DNA of 64,000 nucleotides from assembly GCF_005116445.1 (NCBI RefSeq), contig NZ_SWBQ01000003.1, positions 496,001-560,000 of the forward strand, in the 5' to 3' direction. Of this stretch, positions 1 through 8,686 are shown piece by piece; positions within the stretch are counted from its first letter, which is position 1; every line of letters begins with the position of its first letter. The translations under genes were made by a program, and so were the position numbers. The notes below the pieces were generated by a model that did no database searches, was not told the DNA's origin, and saw only the letters and a list, made by a program, of their open reading frames with translations. Origin of the DNA: Pedobacter frigoris. GTDB taxonomy: Bacteria; Bacteroidota; Bacteroidia; Sphingobacteriales; Sphingobacteriaceae.

Positions 1-1524
1 CCCCTTTTCGTCCTTTTTAAAACGGGTGCTATAAAACTCTAATGCCTTCCTAGTCCATGGCAATGCCTTTTCCTGCAGAAACTTCTGATCACCCGTATAA
101 TGATAATAATCCAGCATCATAACAGACATTTCCAGGCCTTGTTGCCATATATCTTTAGTATAACTTTCTGAATATTCTTTTGCACCCAACCCGAAATCAC
201 CCATTCCCGGCAAACCAAAAGTTGTGATGCATTCCTGCATGTATATTCCCGATGCCTTATAATATTTCTGGGCCCTCGACTCAAAAGTTTTCCTTTGGTT
301 AAAATAGAAATCAAAAAAAGGCTTCATCATGTCAAAATTTCCCTGGGCAAATTGCGGAAGGTATAAAAACCTAACATTCTGCCACCAATAATTCACACCG
401 TAAAACCGGTAGTCGGCAGAGTAATTTTTTTGGCGGACATCGGTTGCATAATAAGCATATTTCGGATCAACATTGAAAATCCCACCTTGAAACCTCACGG
501 GAAAATCATTCCGCATCTGACAAGCCAATTGGTACTTGGACAAGATATAGGTTTGCGTATAATTAGACAGCTCCTCATTTTTATCTCCTGTGATTTCAAT
601 CCAACTGCGGTTCCAGAATTGGTTCCACCATTTTGAAGTATGCCCGGATGCAAGCAGTGGTGCCGGAGCATCATTAATCACTTTAGCGATCTCTTTTTCC
701 CAGGTCAGGGCATCTGGTGTTTTACGCGTATAACCAGCTATCCGGATATCAATATCATTAGCTGGTTTTGTGGCTTGCAGAACGGTATCAGACAGACTTT
801 TAAACCCTTTGGCCCGAATGTATCCTCCGAAAGTATTGTTTTTCAATGGGTCATTGATAAGACTGCCGTATTCGTCCATCGACTGCTCTTTAATATGTAC
901 AGGCACACAGCTGTAAGCATTGCGGTGATACCACACTATTGCATCTTTTCTTTTCAAAAAAGTATCAGGAGACTCCCACCTATCAGCTCCTTTTGGCACA
1001 CCAGTACGGTAAACCCATGTCGACGCAAGTTCTTCATCATTCAGCTCATGCCTGGTTTTCCTCCAGTTTTCAAGTGTGATATTTACGGTAACCGGTTTTT
1101 CACTATGACCTTTAACATACATTACAGGTGAGTTGGCATGAACGAAAATCTGCAGAGAGATTTTTTCTCCCGGTTTTCCGGCATCAATATTTAAGATACC
1201 ATTTTTAACATCGAGCACCTGCCGATAAGCAGCCCCTGTTGAAAAAGGATTACCTGAAAAAGAAATTCGTATTCGTCCCAGTTTTAACAGCCGCTGCAAT
1301 TCAGAATGAGCATCATTGCGCGAAAGGTAAAACAACAGATCACCATTTTCCTCCACCCACACATTACTGCCCAGACTTCCATTTCCAATTGGCACATTGC
1401 CCGTTTCATTTTGAGAAGGCGTGCTAAAAAGCACATTGTATTTATTGATGTTTTGTTGTGCTATTGCCGCAGTATTTATCAATAAAAAAAGCAGGAATAT
1501 TCCAATTGATTTGTTTTTTATCAT
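1..1524 (-). CDS. DUF5703-type putative glycoside hydrolase (5' part; runs off left edge)
   Basis: Secreted protein open from an ATG at 1522-1524 to the window edge (508 codons, no stop), so the C-terminus is missing. Residues 1-22 are a signal peptide (MIKNKSIGIFLLFLLI... ending AIAQQ). The next ~150 residues match the DUF5703 N-terminal domain of Bacteroidota carbohydrate-active enzymes: a GNVPIGNGSLGSNVWVEENG stretch followed by LLFYLSRNDA and LLKLGRIRI. The rest, with WWNQFWNRSW and many aromatic residues, looks like an (alpha/alpha)6 catalytic barrel. Known: such proteins are predicted periplasmic or secreted glycosidases. Inferred: a polysaccharide-degrading enzyme of unknown substrate. 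It is divergent from the operon starting at 1833. The family assignment is fairly sure; substrate and GH number are not. Confidence 0.75.
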   Translation of the reverse strand, partial: MIKNKSIGIFLLFLLINTAAIAQQNINKYNVLFSTPSQNETGNVPIGNGSLGSNVWVEENGDLLFYLSRNDAHSELQRLLKLGRIRISFSGNPFSTGAAYRQVLDVKNGILNIDAGKPGEKISLQIFVHANSPVMYVKGHSEKPVTVNITLENWRKTRHELNDEELASTWVYRTGVPKGADRWESPDTFLKRKDAIVWYHRNAYSCVPVHIKEQSMDEYGSLINDPLKNNTFGGYIRAKGFKSLSDTVLQATKPANDIDIRIAGYTRKTPDALTWEKEIAKVINDAPAPLLASGHTSKWWNQFWNRSWIEITGDKNEELSNYTQTYILSKYQLACQMRNDFPVRFQGGIFNVDPKYAYYATDVRQKNYSADYRFYGVNYWWQNVRFLYLPQFAQGNFDMMKPFFDFYFNQRKTFESRAQKYYKASGIYMQECITTFGLPGMGDFGLGAKEYSESYTKDIWQQGLEMSVMMLDYYHYTGDQKFLQEKALPWTRKALEFYSTRFKKDEKG

Positions 1525-1832
1525 CTGATGTTTAAAGGACTGGTCTAATTGCTATAAAGATAATATTCAAAGACACACTTTAACTTCAACTCTATTGTCA
1601 AATAATGACACTTTATTGTGACTAAGAACAAGCTATCATTTCAGGGGCCAAAAAGAGGTCGTTTTCCCCTGTGTTTTTACGCAGTTAATCAATTTCACCG
1701 CTTTCGGTGATTTACCGTTTTAGCTAAATAAAACCTTAATTCTCAAACACTTTCACAAATACTCATGAAATCCACCCCTTGTTTTCTTCGGATTATTATA
1801 TATAAAATTGTCCTAAACTAATATAACACTCT
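1525..1832. promoter_or_regulatory. Divergent intergenic region with a putative promoter for the 1833 operon
   Basis: 308 bp between divergent genes. For the rightward operon there is TTG at 1779-1781, 21 bp, then TAAAATTG at 1803-1810, one mismatch from the Bacteroidota -7 consensus TAnnTTTG. This gives a leader of about 16 nt before the ATG at 1833. A short dyad, TGTCA-N5-TGACA, lies at 1596-1610, about 70-85 bp upstream of the leftward hydrolase, and could be an operator. Both are pattern matches only. Confidence 0.4.
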
Positions 1833-2216
1833 ATGTCTTTAAAAATTGAAATGACGGCCAAAACTATGGCCAGTCTTGACTTGCTGATCAGCAAGAAACA
1901 AGCTAATGATGAAAGGTACTGTGATGAAATGGCAGATCAACTGGCTAACGCAGCAAATGGATTAGTAACTGCCGGAGTAACCGCAGGAGCAGTAACAGCA
2001 ACACCTGTAGCAGGCGCTGCAACGGCGGCAGCTACAGTTACGGTAGCTACAGCAGTTGCTACCCGCTTACTAGGAAGCGAAAGCACACTCCAGGATGAGC
2101 AAGTAGACAGGCCACTTACCGAGGAAGAGACAAAAACATTAACCGAGATGGGTAAACACATGCCATTAGACGCATTAATTGCATTGAGGAATATGGCCAT
2201 TCTTAAAGAAGGTTAA
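1833..2216 (+). CDS. Small Ala/Val/Thr-rich protein, candidate toxin precursor of an Sdp-like operon
   Basis: 127 residues, function not recognised. Three parts are visible. Residues 1-26 carry charged and polar sequence with SLDLLISKK. Residues ~36-79 are an uncharged stretch of Ala, Val, Thr and Gly with one Pro, long enough to span a membrane. The C-terminus carries acidic sequence and MPLDALIALRNMAIL. Both ends are shared with the next gene while the core is not. There is no N-terminal signal peptide or lipobox. It is the first gene of a four-gene operon, with 4 bp between its stop and the next ATG, upstream of SdpA-like and HTTM/SdpB-like genes. Inference: a precursor whose hydrophobic core is released or modified by those proteins. 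Alternative: a structural membrane-associated protein. Confidence 0.7.
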   Translation: MSLKIEMTAKTMASLDLLISKKQANDERYCDEMADQLANAANGLVTAGVTAGAVTATPVAGAATAAATVTVATAVATRLLGSESTLQDEQVDRPLTEEETKTLTEMGKHMPLDALIALRNMAILKEG

Positions 2217-2220
2217 TCTT

Positions 2221-2646
2221 ATGTCGAAAATCGAACTTACCGCTGAGCAGTTTTCAAGTCTGGATATGCTCATCAAAAAAAGAGAAAACAATGACGTCGA
2301 TTTAGATGGTCGTGTAGCTATCGTTGTTGCTAAAGCTGTTACCGCCTGCAATGATGCCACCTTATACGTTACGGGCTGTCGTTTTACTGAAAAATTCAAA
2401 ATAAAAGCCAATGATACAGCAGGTACTACACCAAAAGATTTGGCATTTGTAGCCACTTACAATGACGCAGTTCCTACTGCACAACAGGTCACTTTTCAGG
2501 TAATAGGCGTGAATGAATTTGCACAGATTGGAATATCAAATCAGCCTGATTTAGATGATCTTTCAAACGAAGAACTGACAGTCATAGCAAAGAATCTTCC
2601 TCTGGATGAGTTGATTGAACTCCGTAACAAAGCGATTGTCGTTTAA
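2221..2646 (+). CDS. Small protein paralogous at both ends to the preceding gene; second candidate precursor
   Basis: 141 residues, function not recognised. The N-terminus (KIELTAEQFSSLDMLIKK) and C-terminus (LPLDELIELRNKAIV) align with the 1833-2216 protein. The middle (~30-110) is different: more polar, beta-like, with two cysteines about ten residues apart (TACNDATLYVTGCRF). Conserved flanks around a variable core suggest a common handling signal around a variable cargo, as in precursor families, but this is inference. It starts 4 bp after the previous stop and ends 13 bp before the SdpA-like gene, so co-transcription is very likely. It could instead be a partner or immunity-like protein for the first peptide. 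Confidence 0.7.
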   Translation: MSKIELTAEQFSSLDMLIKKRENNDVDLDGRVAIVVAKAVTACNDATLYVTGCRFTEKFKIKANDTAGTTPKDLAFVATYNDAVPTAQQVTFQVIGVNEFAQIGISNQPDLDDLSNEELTVIAKNLPLDELIELRNKAIVV

Positions 2647-2659
2647 AAATTAATCCAAA

Positions 2660-3172
2660 TTGAATTACATTTTTATTGCAGTTATCGCATTCTATGGCAT
2701 ATGGTTTTTAGGAACCATATGCCATCAATTTGATTATAAATGGGTGGCCGGCATTCGCAAATTCGATTATTTCAGAATATTGCCCCGCTGGACATTCTTT
2801 GCTCCAAACCCGGGAACTACAGATTATCATCTGCTGTACCGTCATATGGACAAAAATGATCAGGTTTCGGATTTCAAGGAAATCCCGCTGCACGACAGAC
2901 ATGCATCTTCATTTATATGGAATGCCAGTAAAAGATCTAAAAAAGTACTGTTCGACCTTGTACAGGAAATGAACAGAATTTGTAATAGAGAAGATGTAAA
3001 TGAAGCTGCTGTCAAATTATCTTTCAGCTACATCTGCATTCTAAATTTCCTTACTAAAATCCCTAAAGCTCAGGATACAAAATCAATACAATTTGCCATC
3101 GTGGCTTCCAGCGGATTTATTGAGTATGGCGAACCAACGTTAACCTTTTGTTCAGATTTTCACCATGTTTAA
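2660..3172 (+). CDS. SdpA-like membrane-anchored protein
   Basis: 170 residues from a TTG at 2660. I prefer this start because it gives a hydrophobic anchor at residues ~2-19 directly behind the upstream gene; an internal ATG would delete it. After the anchor comes the motif ILPRWTFFAPNPGTTDYHLL. This resembles the 'P-x-W-x-FF-x-x-(N/S)P' signature I associate with SdpA of the Bacillus SdpABC toxin system and with soluble partners of HTTM proteins. The rest is soluble and charged. Known: SdpA and SdpB together are needed to mature the SdpC toxin. It overlaps the HTTM gene by 8 bp, implying translational coupling. The family call rests on the motif and gene order, not on an alignment. Confidence 0.6.
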   Translation: MNYIFIAVIAFYGIWFLGTICHQFDYKWVAGIRKFDYFRILPRWTFFAPNPGTTDYHLLYRHMDKNDQVSDFKEIPLHDRHASSFIWNASKRSKKVLFDLVQEMNRICNREDVNEAAVKLSFSYICILNFLTKIPKAQDTKSIQFAIVASSGFIEYGEPTLTFCSDFHHV

Positions 3173-3989
3173 CTTTTCACAATATTTCAGCAATTACGAA
3201 CAGTGTTATCAGGTGATCACCTGGCTCACCTGTATCGGACTTTTAATCGTTTCTTTTGAATACCTCGCTATACATAAGGAATTTAAGCCTGATGGTGTTT
3301 ATTCATGGAAAGTCTTTAGATCAAGGCACAACTTCATCAACAACAGGCTATTCCATAGATTAGATTTTTTGTTTGGCTACACTGCATTCATCGTATGCCA
3401 GCTGCTGATTATTGGATGCTGTATAATACTGCCTTTTGCTCAGGATCACCTGCTCAAAGCTATTTTGATTGCCATAATCTGTCTGATTTCGTTAATGATC
3501 TCTTTCCGAAACATTGTAGGTGCCGATGGCTCAGACCAGTTATTTTCCATCATCCTGCTTACCTTGTTCATTTCTTACCTGATTAATGATCCGTTCATCT
3601 ATAGAATCGGCCTCATCTTCATTTCAGGACAAGTAGTCCTCTCCTATGTAGTAGCCGGAATTGCCAAGGGAATTTCCCAAAAATGGAGAGGCGGACAGGC
3701 CATTATCATGATCATGAATACCAAGACGTATGGACATGAAAAAATTGCAACCATGCTGTCTGCTTCTTCCAGGGCCTTTAATATCTTTTTGTGCTGGAAC
3801 ATCATTGTAGTCGAATGCTTGTTTTTTGCAGTCATTTTCCTGCCTTGCCCCTGGTTTATTCCATTTCTGATATGGGGATTTTTATTTCACCTGTACAATG
3901 CGGTAATAATGGGGCTAAACAACTTCTTCTGGGCTTTTTTAGCTGCATATCCGTCCATATTCTACCTGAACCATTTAATAACCGGATAA
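3165..3989 (+). CDS. HTTM-domain (SdpB-like) multipass membrane protein
   Basis: 274 residues with about seven hydrophobic helices. Near residues ~160-185 is LSYVVAGIAKGISQKWRGG, the typical HTTM pattern (aromatic, small, AG-x-x-K ... W-x-x-G). HTTM domains include the membrane part of vitamin-K-dependent gamma-carboxylase and bacterial SdpB. No large lumenal carboxylase domain follows, so it is of the short SdpB type. It starts inside the end of the SdpA-like gene and is the last gene before a hairpin at 4019-4050. Inferred role: with the upstream protein, maturation of the small proteins encoded at 1833-2646. No immunity or export gene is adjacent on this side. Confidence 0.7.
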   Translation: MFNFSQYFSNYEQCYQVITWLTCIGLLIVSFEYLAIHKEFKPDGVYSWKVFRSRHNFINNRLFHRLDFLFGYTAFIVCQLLIIGCCIILPFAQDHLLKAILIAIICLISLMISFRNIVGADGSDQLFSIILLTLFISYLINDPFIYRIGLIFISGQVVLSYVVAGIAKGISQKWRGGQAIIMIMNTKTYGHEKIATMLSASSRAFNIFLCWNIIVVECLFFAVIFLPCPWFIPFLIWGFLFHLYNAVIMGLNNFFWAFLAAYPSIFYLNHLITG

Positions 3990-4018
3990 TGTAAATATAT
4001 TTACCCCCTTTAATCCGC

Positions 4019-4050
4019 AGATCTCCTGAACGTAAAAGCTCAGGAGATCT
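4019..4050. terminator. Hairpin between convergent genes
   Basis: Perfect 11-bp inverted repeat AGATCTCCTGA / TCAGGAGATCT with a 10-nt loop. It separates the Sdp-like operon from the stop of dnaE2, which it touches. There is no strong T run on either side, so it may act as a bidirectional terminator or transcript-end stabiliser. Confidence 0.6.
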
Positions 4051-7000
4051 CACTTAAAATTCCTTCCACCATGAAAGACCTCACGTTCTTTCTCATCAGA
4101 AACAGTAAGGCCACGCAGTAGCTTTGTCAGATCAAAGCAGCGCCTGACCACTATATGGATCACTGATCCTTCAATCTGCAGTTTACCTTCTACCATAAAT
4201 AACCGCGACTGGAGGATTTCCTTACGGTATTCTTCAAAAACTTTCTGCCAGACGACCAGATTAGCAAACCCACTTTCATCTTCAATGGTAATGAACAAAA
4301 CTCCTTTAGCGGTTCCCGGTCTTTGCCTCACGGTGATTAAACCGGCTACTTTTATCAGGTCACCATTTTTGAATTCAGATAAACGTGCGGTCTCCTCTAC
4401 ACGCAGCAGCCGCAACTTTTCACGTACAAAACTTACAGGATGTGCTTTTATAGACAAGCCTGTAGCTGCATAATCCTGTACCACATGCTCTGCATCTGTC
4501 ATTAGCGGAAGCGACACCTGTCCCTCATGCACACTTTCAGAAGGCTGACCTTTAAAAAGTGCTACAGGATGATCCTGCAGGGATGAAGCTTCCCATAAAG
4601 CTTGCCTTCTGTCCATATTCATCGAGCGAAAAGTATCAGCATCACTTAGTATTTCTATGACATGCTGAGGTATCCCCACCCCATTCAGCGCACTGATACT
4701 TTTATACCCTTCCTTAGGCCGGTTGCTGATCAAGGTATGCATATCATCTTCATTGAGCCCGGAAACCTGCCGGAAACCTAATCTTACCGCACAATAATTT
4801 CCGTCTTTCTCTTCCATCGTATTGTCCCATTCAGAATGATTTACATCTACAGGGCGCATCACCACGCCATGGCGCTCTGCATCAATCACAATCTGGGCTG
4901 GCTGATAAAAACCCATTGGCTGACTATTCAGTAAGGCTACAGCAAAGATATCCGGATAGTGACATTTGATCCATGAGGAAATATAAACCAAGTGGGCAAA
5001 ACTTGCGGCATGACTTTCAGGAAAACCATAACTCCCAAAACCTTCCAGTTGTTTAAACACCCTTTCTGCATATTCTTTTTCATAACCCTTGTTGGTCATG
5101 CCATTTACCAGCTTTTCCCGGAATTCACTTACCATCCCCTTGGCTTTAAAAGTAGCCATACTTCGCCTCAGTTGATCGGCCTCTGCGGCACTGAAACCGC
5201 CGGCAACCATCGCAATTTCCATCGCCTGCTCCTGGAAAAGCGGTACGCCTTTGGTTCTACTCAAAACCTCCCTTAATTCTTCTTTTGGATATTCTTCCGG
5301 TTCAATCCCATCTCTTCTTCTCAAATACGGATGCACCATATCACCCTGGATAGGCCCTGGTCGCACAATAGCTACTTCAATCACCAAATCATAGAAGTTT
5401 TGCGGCCTTAACCGCGGAAGCATGGACATCTGTGCACGGCTTTCAATTTGAAATACCCCCAGTGTATCTGCTTCACAGATCATGTCATAAACCTTAGGAT
5501 CATCCTGCGGAACATTTTCCAGAGTCAGATCAAGCCCATAATGTTGTTTTGCCAGGTCAAAAGCCTTGCGGATGCAGGTCAGCATACCCAATGCCAATAC
5601 ATCAACTTTTAAAATGCCCAGCGCTTCCAGATCGTCCTTATTCCATTCCAACTGGGTTCGGTCTTTCATGCGGGCATTCATCACCGGACAAATGTCGGAA
5701 AGCTTAGATTGTGTGATCACAAAACCACCTGTATGCTGCCCCAACTGTCGGGGAAACCCAATTAATGAGGCGGTCAATTCCAGCACTTTATGGATCAAAG
5801 GATCATCAGGGTTCAATCCCTGTTCAACAACCCTTTCCCGATCAAAATTATCTTCATAATGATGCCAGATGATGCCTGAAAGGCGTTTTATTGTATCTTC
5901 AGATAAACCCATGGCCTTCCCCACATCCCTTACCGCACCTTTATGCCGCTCCTGGGTAACGGTTGCGACAATAGCGGCATGCTCCCGCCCATAGGTATCA
6001 TAGATCCATTGTATGATCTCCTCCCTCCGCTCATGTTCGAAATCCACATCCACATCCGGCCATTCATCACGGGCGTCCGACATGAACCGCGAAAAAAGTA
6101 ATCTTGATTTAAGGGGATTTACAGGCGTAATGCCCAGGCAAAAACAAACGGCACAGTTGGCTGCAGAACCACGCCCCTGGTGCAGGATACCCAATTCTGT
6201 CGCTTTGCTGGTATAGGCATATATGCGCAAAAAATAAGGCGCTAGTTTACGCCGCTTGAAAAAATCCAGTTCAAATTGTATCTGTTCCTGCAGTTCTTCA
6301 GGCATTTGATCACCCAGCATTTTTTCCGCTCCCGCCCAGGTCAATTCTGCCAGATGTTCATCGGCCGTCCGCCCATCCGGACTGGCCCATTCCGGCTCCA
6401 GGTATTTGAGCGTATCCAATGAAAAGTTGCAGGCATCAGCTATCTCCTGTGTGCGTACCAATGCTTCAGGGTATTGATTAAATAATCGTTCCAGTTCTTC
6501 TTTACATTTCAAATGCCGCTCTGCATTGGCATGCAAGTGAAAACCTGCATTACTGATGGTACATTTCTCCCGCACGCAGGTCTGTATGTCCTGCAATTCC
6601 CTTCGGTCAGCAATATGATAATGCACATCATTAGTAGCCACCAAAGGAACACCCAAATGAGCAAGCCGATGAAAGCGCTTGTTGTCATTTCCGCTATAAT
6701 AACGTGAAATAGCCAGGTATAGCTCCGTCCCGAAAATCCGCTTATATTCCTTTAGGTCTTCCTTAAAATCTTCATTAAAATCAAAGCGGGTGTTCAGTTG
6801 CTCAGGAGGGATTACAATAAACTTAATACCCTTCCTGTAAGCATATACATCCCTTTTGTACAGCTGGCACTTGCCTTTTTCTGTGCGCAGATTACCCAGA
6901 CTCAGCAAGGCACACATGCGCCCCCAGGCAGCAATATCTGTAGGGTAAGCCAATAAACTGGGGCCGTCTTCCAGATCCAGCCTACAGGCCGGGATGATAC

Positions 7001-7184
7001 CAATTCCTTTGATTTTTGCCTGCTGATGCGCACGCACTACTCCGGCCACACTGTTGCGGTCGGTGATCGCTATTTTCACATAACCCAGTTCAGCAGCGCG
7101 TGTCACCAGTTCCTCTGGATGCGAACCACCCCGCATAAACGTAAAATTAGTAGTTACCTGTAGCTCTGAGTATTCCATATTCAA
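4050..7184 (-). CDS. dnaE2: Error-prone DNA polymerase III alpha subunit DnaE2 (ImuC)
   Basis: 1044 residues, the usual DnaE2 length and shorter than replicative DnaE. The N-terminal PHP domain (~1-270) begins YSELQVTTNFTFMRGGSHPEEL. The polymerase core carries PDVDVDF and KVDVLALGM, which supply the three catalytic aspartates. A helix-hairpin-helix (NGVGIPQHVIEIL) and a C-terminal OB-fold (KVAGLITVRQRPGTAKG) follow. Known: DnaE2 is the catalytic translesion polymerase of the ImuA-ImuB-DnaE2 mutasome responsible for damage-induced mutagenesis. It overlaps imuB by 4 bp, so it is translated from the same message. DnaE2-type gene order rules out the housekeeping polymerase. Confidence 0.95.
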   Translation of the reverse strand: MNMEYSELQVTTNFTFMRGGSHPEELVTRAAELGYVKIAITDRNSVAGVVRAHQQAKIKGIGIIPACRLDLEDGPSLLAYPTDIAAWGRMCALLSLGNLRTEKGKCQLYKRDVYAYRKGIKFIVIPPEQLNTRFDFNEDFKEDLKEYKRIFGTELYLAISRYYSGNDNKRFHRLAHLGVPLVATNDVHYHIADRRELQDIQTCVREKCTISNAGFHLHANAERHLKCKEELERLFNQYPEALVRTQEIADACNFSLDTLKYLEPEWASPDGRTADEHLAELTWAGAEKMLGDQMPEELQEQIQFELDFFKRRKLAPYFLRIYAYTSKATELGILHQGRGSAANCAVCFCLGITPVNPLKSRLLFSRFMSDARDEWPDVDVDFEHERREEIIQWIYDTYGREHAAIVATVTQERHKGAVRDVGKAMGLSEDTIKRLSGIIWHHYEDNFDRERVVEQGLNPDDPLIHKVLELTASLIGFPRQLGQHTGGFVITQSKLSDICPVMNARMKDRTQLEWNKDDLEALGILKVDVLALGMLTCIRKAFDLAKQHYGLDLTLENVPQDDPKVYDMICEADTLGVFQIESRAQMSMLPRLRPQNFYDLVIEVAIVRPGPIQGDMVHPYLRRRDGIEPEEYPKEELREVLSRTKGVPLFQEQAMEIAMVAGGFSAAEADQLRRSMATFKAKGMVSEFREKLVNGMTNKGYEKEYAERVFKQLEGFGSYGFPESHAASFAHLVYISSWIKCHYPDIFAVALLNSQPMGFYQPAQIVIDAERHGVVMRPVDVNHSEWDNTMEEKDGNYCAVRLGFRQVSGLNEDDMHTLISNRPKEGYKSISALNGVGIPQHVIEILSDADTFRSMNMDRRQALWEASSLQDHPVALFKGQPSESVHEGQVSLPLMTDAEHVVQDYAATGLSIKAHPVSFVREKLRLLRVEETARLSEFKNGDLIKVAGLITVRQRPGTAKGVLFITIEDESGFANLVVWQKVFEEYRKEILQSRLFMVEGKLQIEGSVIHIVVRRCFDLTKLLRGLTVSDEKEREVFHGGRNFK

Positions 7185-8686
7185 GAAAAAAATCCATGTA
7201 AATACCAGCCAGAGCGTTCATCATGATAATGTCCGGAACGGAATATCCAATACCGGCGTCCTTCCTCATCTTCTACCACGTAATAATCCCTGTGCTGCCC
7301 CTTGTCTTCCCACCATGGTCGTTCAATACGTTCTGCATCATCTGCCTTTTTAACCACATGACGTACTCCTTTATAGATAAAGAACATAGGGGGATTATCA
7401 GGTAGTATCGAGCTCACGTGTATACTTACAGGTTTAGGCAGCAGCAATGATGGCCTGGGCCGGTCTTCACGCCATGAAGTAGCCGGAGGTTCCTTGAGGG
7501 AAGATGCCAGCTTCAGGGATTTTTCAGGCCAATGACGCTCCTGAGGTAAATAGCGATGAATTTTATCCGCCCCAATCTTATTGGCCAGCGTATCTAAAAG
7601 TGCGGATAAACTTTTATCCGCTAGTCCGCAACCTTCCGGCTGCCATAAATATTCCTGTTCGGAATCCGTATCACCTACCTTATGGGCTTCCAGCATAAAC
7701 AATTCAATGCCCAGCTTAGGCCGGATCAACTCTATTTTTAATTCAAACAGCTGGTATAAACGTGCGACATGACTGGATGCACGACTGCTTCCAATCTGGA
7801 TCTGTATGATTTCTCCATCCAGTCTGTAACATTTTAAAATAGCGACGAGTATACCCTTCCCATCCTTATAAAGCCGTTCGCACAAGCACTCTAATAATGT
7901 TTTAATTGCAATCCCGATACCTGTCCTGGTGCGTATAGGCTCCAGACAAGGCAAACGCTCTAGGTAGGACTCGGCTGGCTGTAAAAGTGTCAAAGGTTCA
8001 TCTTCATAGCCCAAAGCCTGATCAATACGCAGTAAAAAATCCTGACCAAAGCGGCGGCGTAATGCAGAACGCTGAGTACTTATAAAACTTCTTATGGTAT
8101 AAAAGCCCAGTTTATGCAACCGGTCCAATACCAAAGGCTCCAAACGCAAAGCAGCAGGAGGCAGATCCAATAACGCCTCTGCTTGTCCGCCCGGTTCGAT
8201 AATCGGTTTTACCTTACCTAAATGTGCGATTGCCCAGGCGGCACCTACTGTATCAGCCAAAGCACCACGTACATGATAACCTTTAGAAATCAACCGGGTT
8301 AGCATTTCCTTCAAGTATCCGCGCTCTCCTCCCCACAAATGCGCGCATCCTGAAATATCCAGAATCAATCCATCGGGCAGGTCGACCGCAACCTGAGGGG
8401 AATACCGGATACACCATTCACCCAGGGCGATCAGTAACTTCTCCTCTTGTCCTTCTATATGAGGCACTACCTCCAGGCTTTTTGCTATTGCTTTGGCATC
8501 GGCCAGTGCCATCCCCTTAAAAGCACCCTGCGCTTCTGCTAAGGAATTAGCCGCGGTAACGACCACACGGTTATGTACAGATGCAGCAAAAACGAAAGGT
8601 ACTTCTTTAAGTTCCGGCCGTTTAAGCGTCAGCCAGTCCGTCAATAAATAACGGAACCATAAACATATAAAGCGCTTGTTCATCAT
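7181..8686 (-). CDS. imuB: ImuB, inactive Y-family polymerase-like mutasome subunit
   Basis: 501 residues with Y-family polymerase palm, thumb and little-finger-like order followed by a C-terminal extension. The usual first catalytic acidic motif is replaced (FICLWFRYLLTD at the N-terminus), and the second reads LDISGCAHLWGG rather than the S-x-D-E of active enzymes. This is expected for ImuB, which is a non-catalytic adaptor bridging the beta clamp, ImuA and DnaE2. The end carries GVRHVVKKADDAERIERPWW, typical of ImuB tails. It overlaps both neighbours by 4 bp (8683-8686 and 7181-7184), so expression is coupled. A catalytic Pol IV is unlikely. Confidence 0.93.
   Translation of the reverse strand: MMNKRFICLWFRYLLTDWLTLKRPELKEVPFVFAASVHNRVVVTAANSLAEAQGAFKGMALADAKAIAKSLEVVPHIEGQEEKLLIALGEWCIRYSPQVAVDLPDGLILDISGCAHLWGGERGYLKEMLTRLISKGYHVRGALADTVGAAWAIAHLGKVKPIIEPGGQAEALLDLPPAALRLEPLVLDRLHKLGFYTIRSFISTQRSALRRRFGQDFLLRIDQALGYEDEPLTLLQPAESYLERLPCLEPIRTRTGIGIAIKTLLECLCERLYKDGKGILVAILKCYRLDGEIIQIQIGSSRASSHVARLYQLFELKIELIRPKLGIELFMLEAHKVGDTDSEQEYLWQPEGCGLADKSLSALLDTLANKIGADKIHRYLPQERHWPEKSLKLASSLKEPPATSWREDRPRPSLLLPKPVSIHVSSILPDNPPMFFIYKGVRHVVKKADDAERIERPWWEDKGQHRDYYVVEDEEGRRYWIFRSGHYHDERSGWYLHGFFS

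Noticed and set aside
640..1131. 163-codon rightward frame
   Set aside because: Antisense shadow of the DUF5703-type gene; no family features and composition typical of an opposite-strand frame.
1937..2200. 87-codon leftward frame inside the 1833 gene
   Set aside because: Antisense to the Ala/Val-rich core; the low-complexity sequence keeps both frames open.
3165..3989. Vitamin-K-dependent gamma-carboxylase
   Set aside because: HTTM part is shared, but the large lumenal carboxylase domain is missing; the short SdpB-like type fits better.
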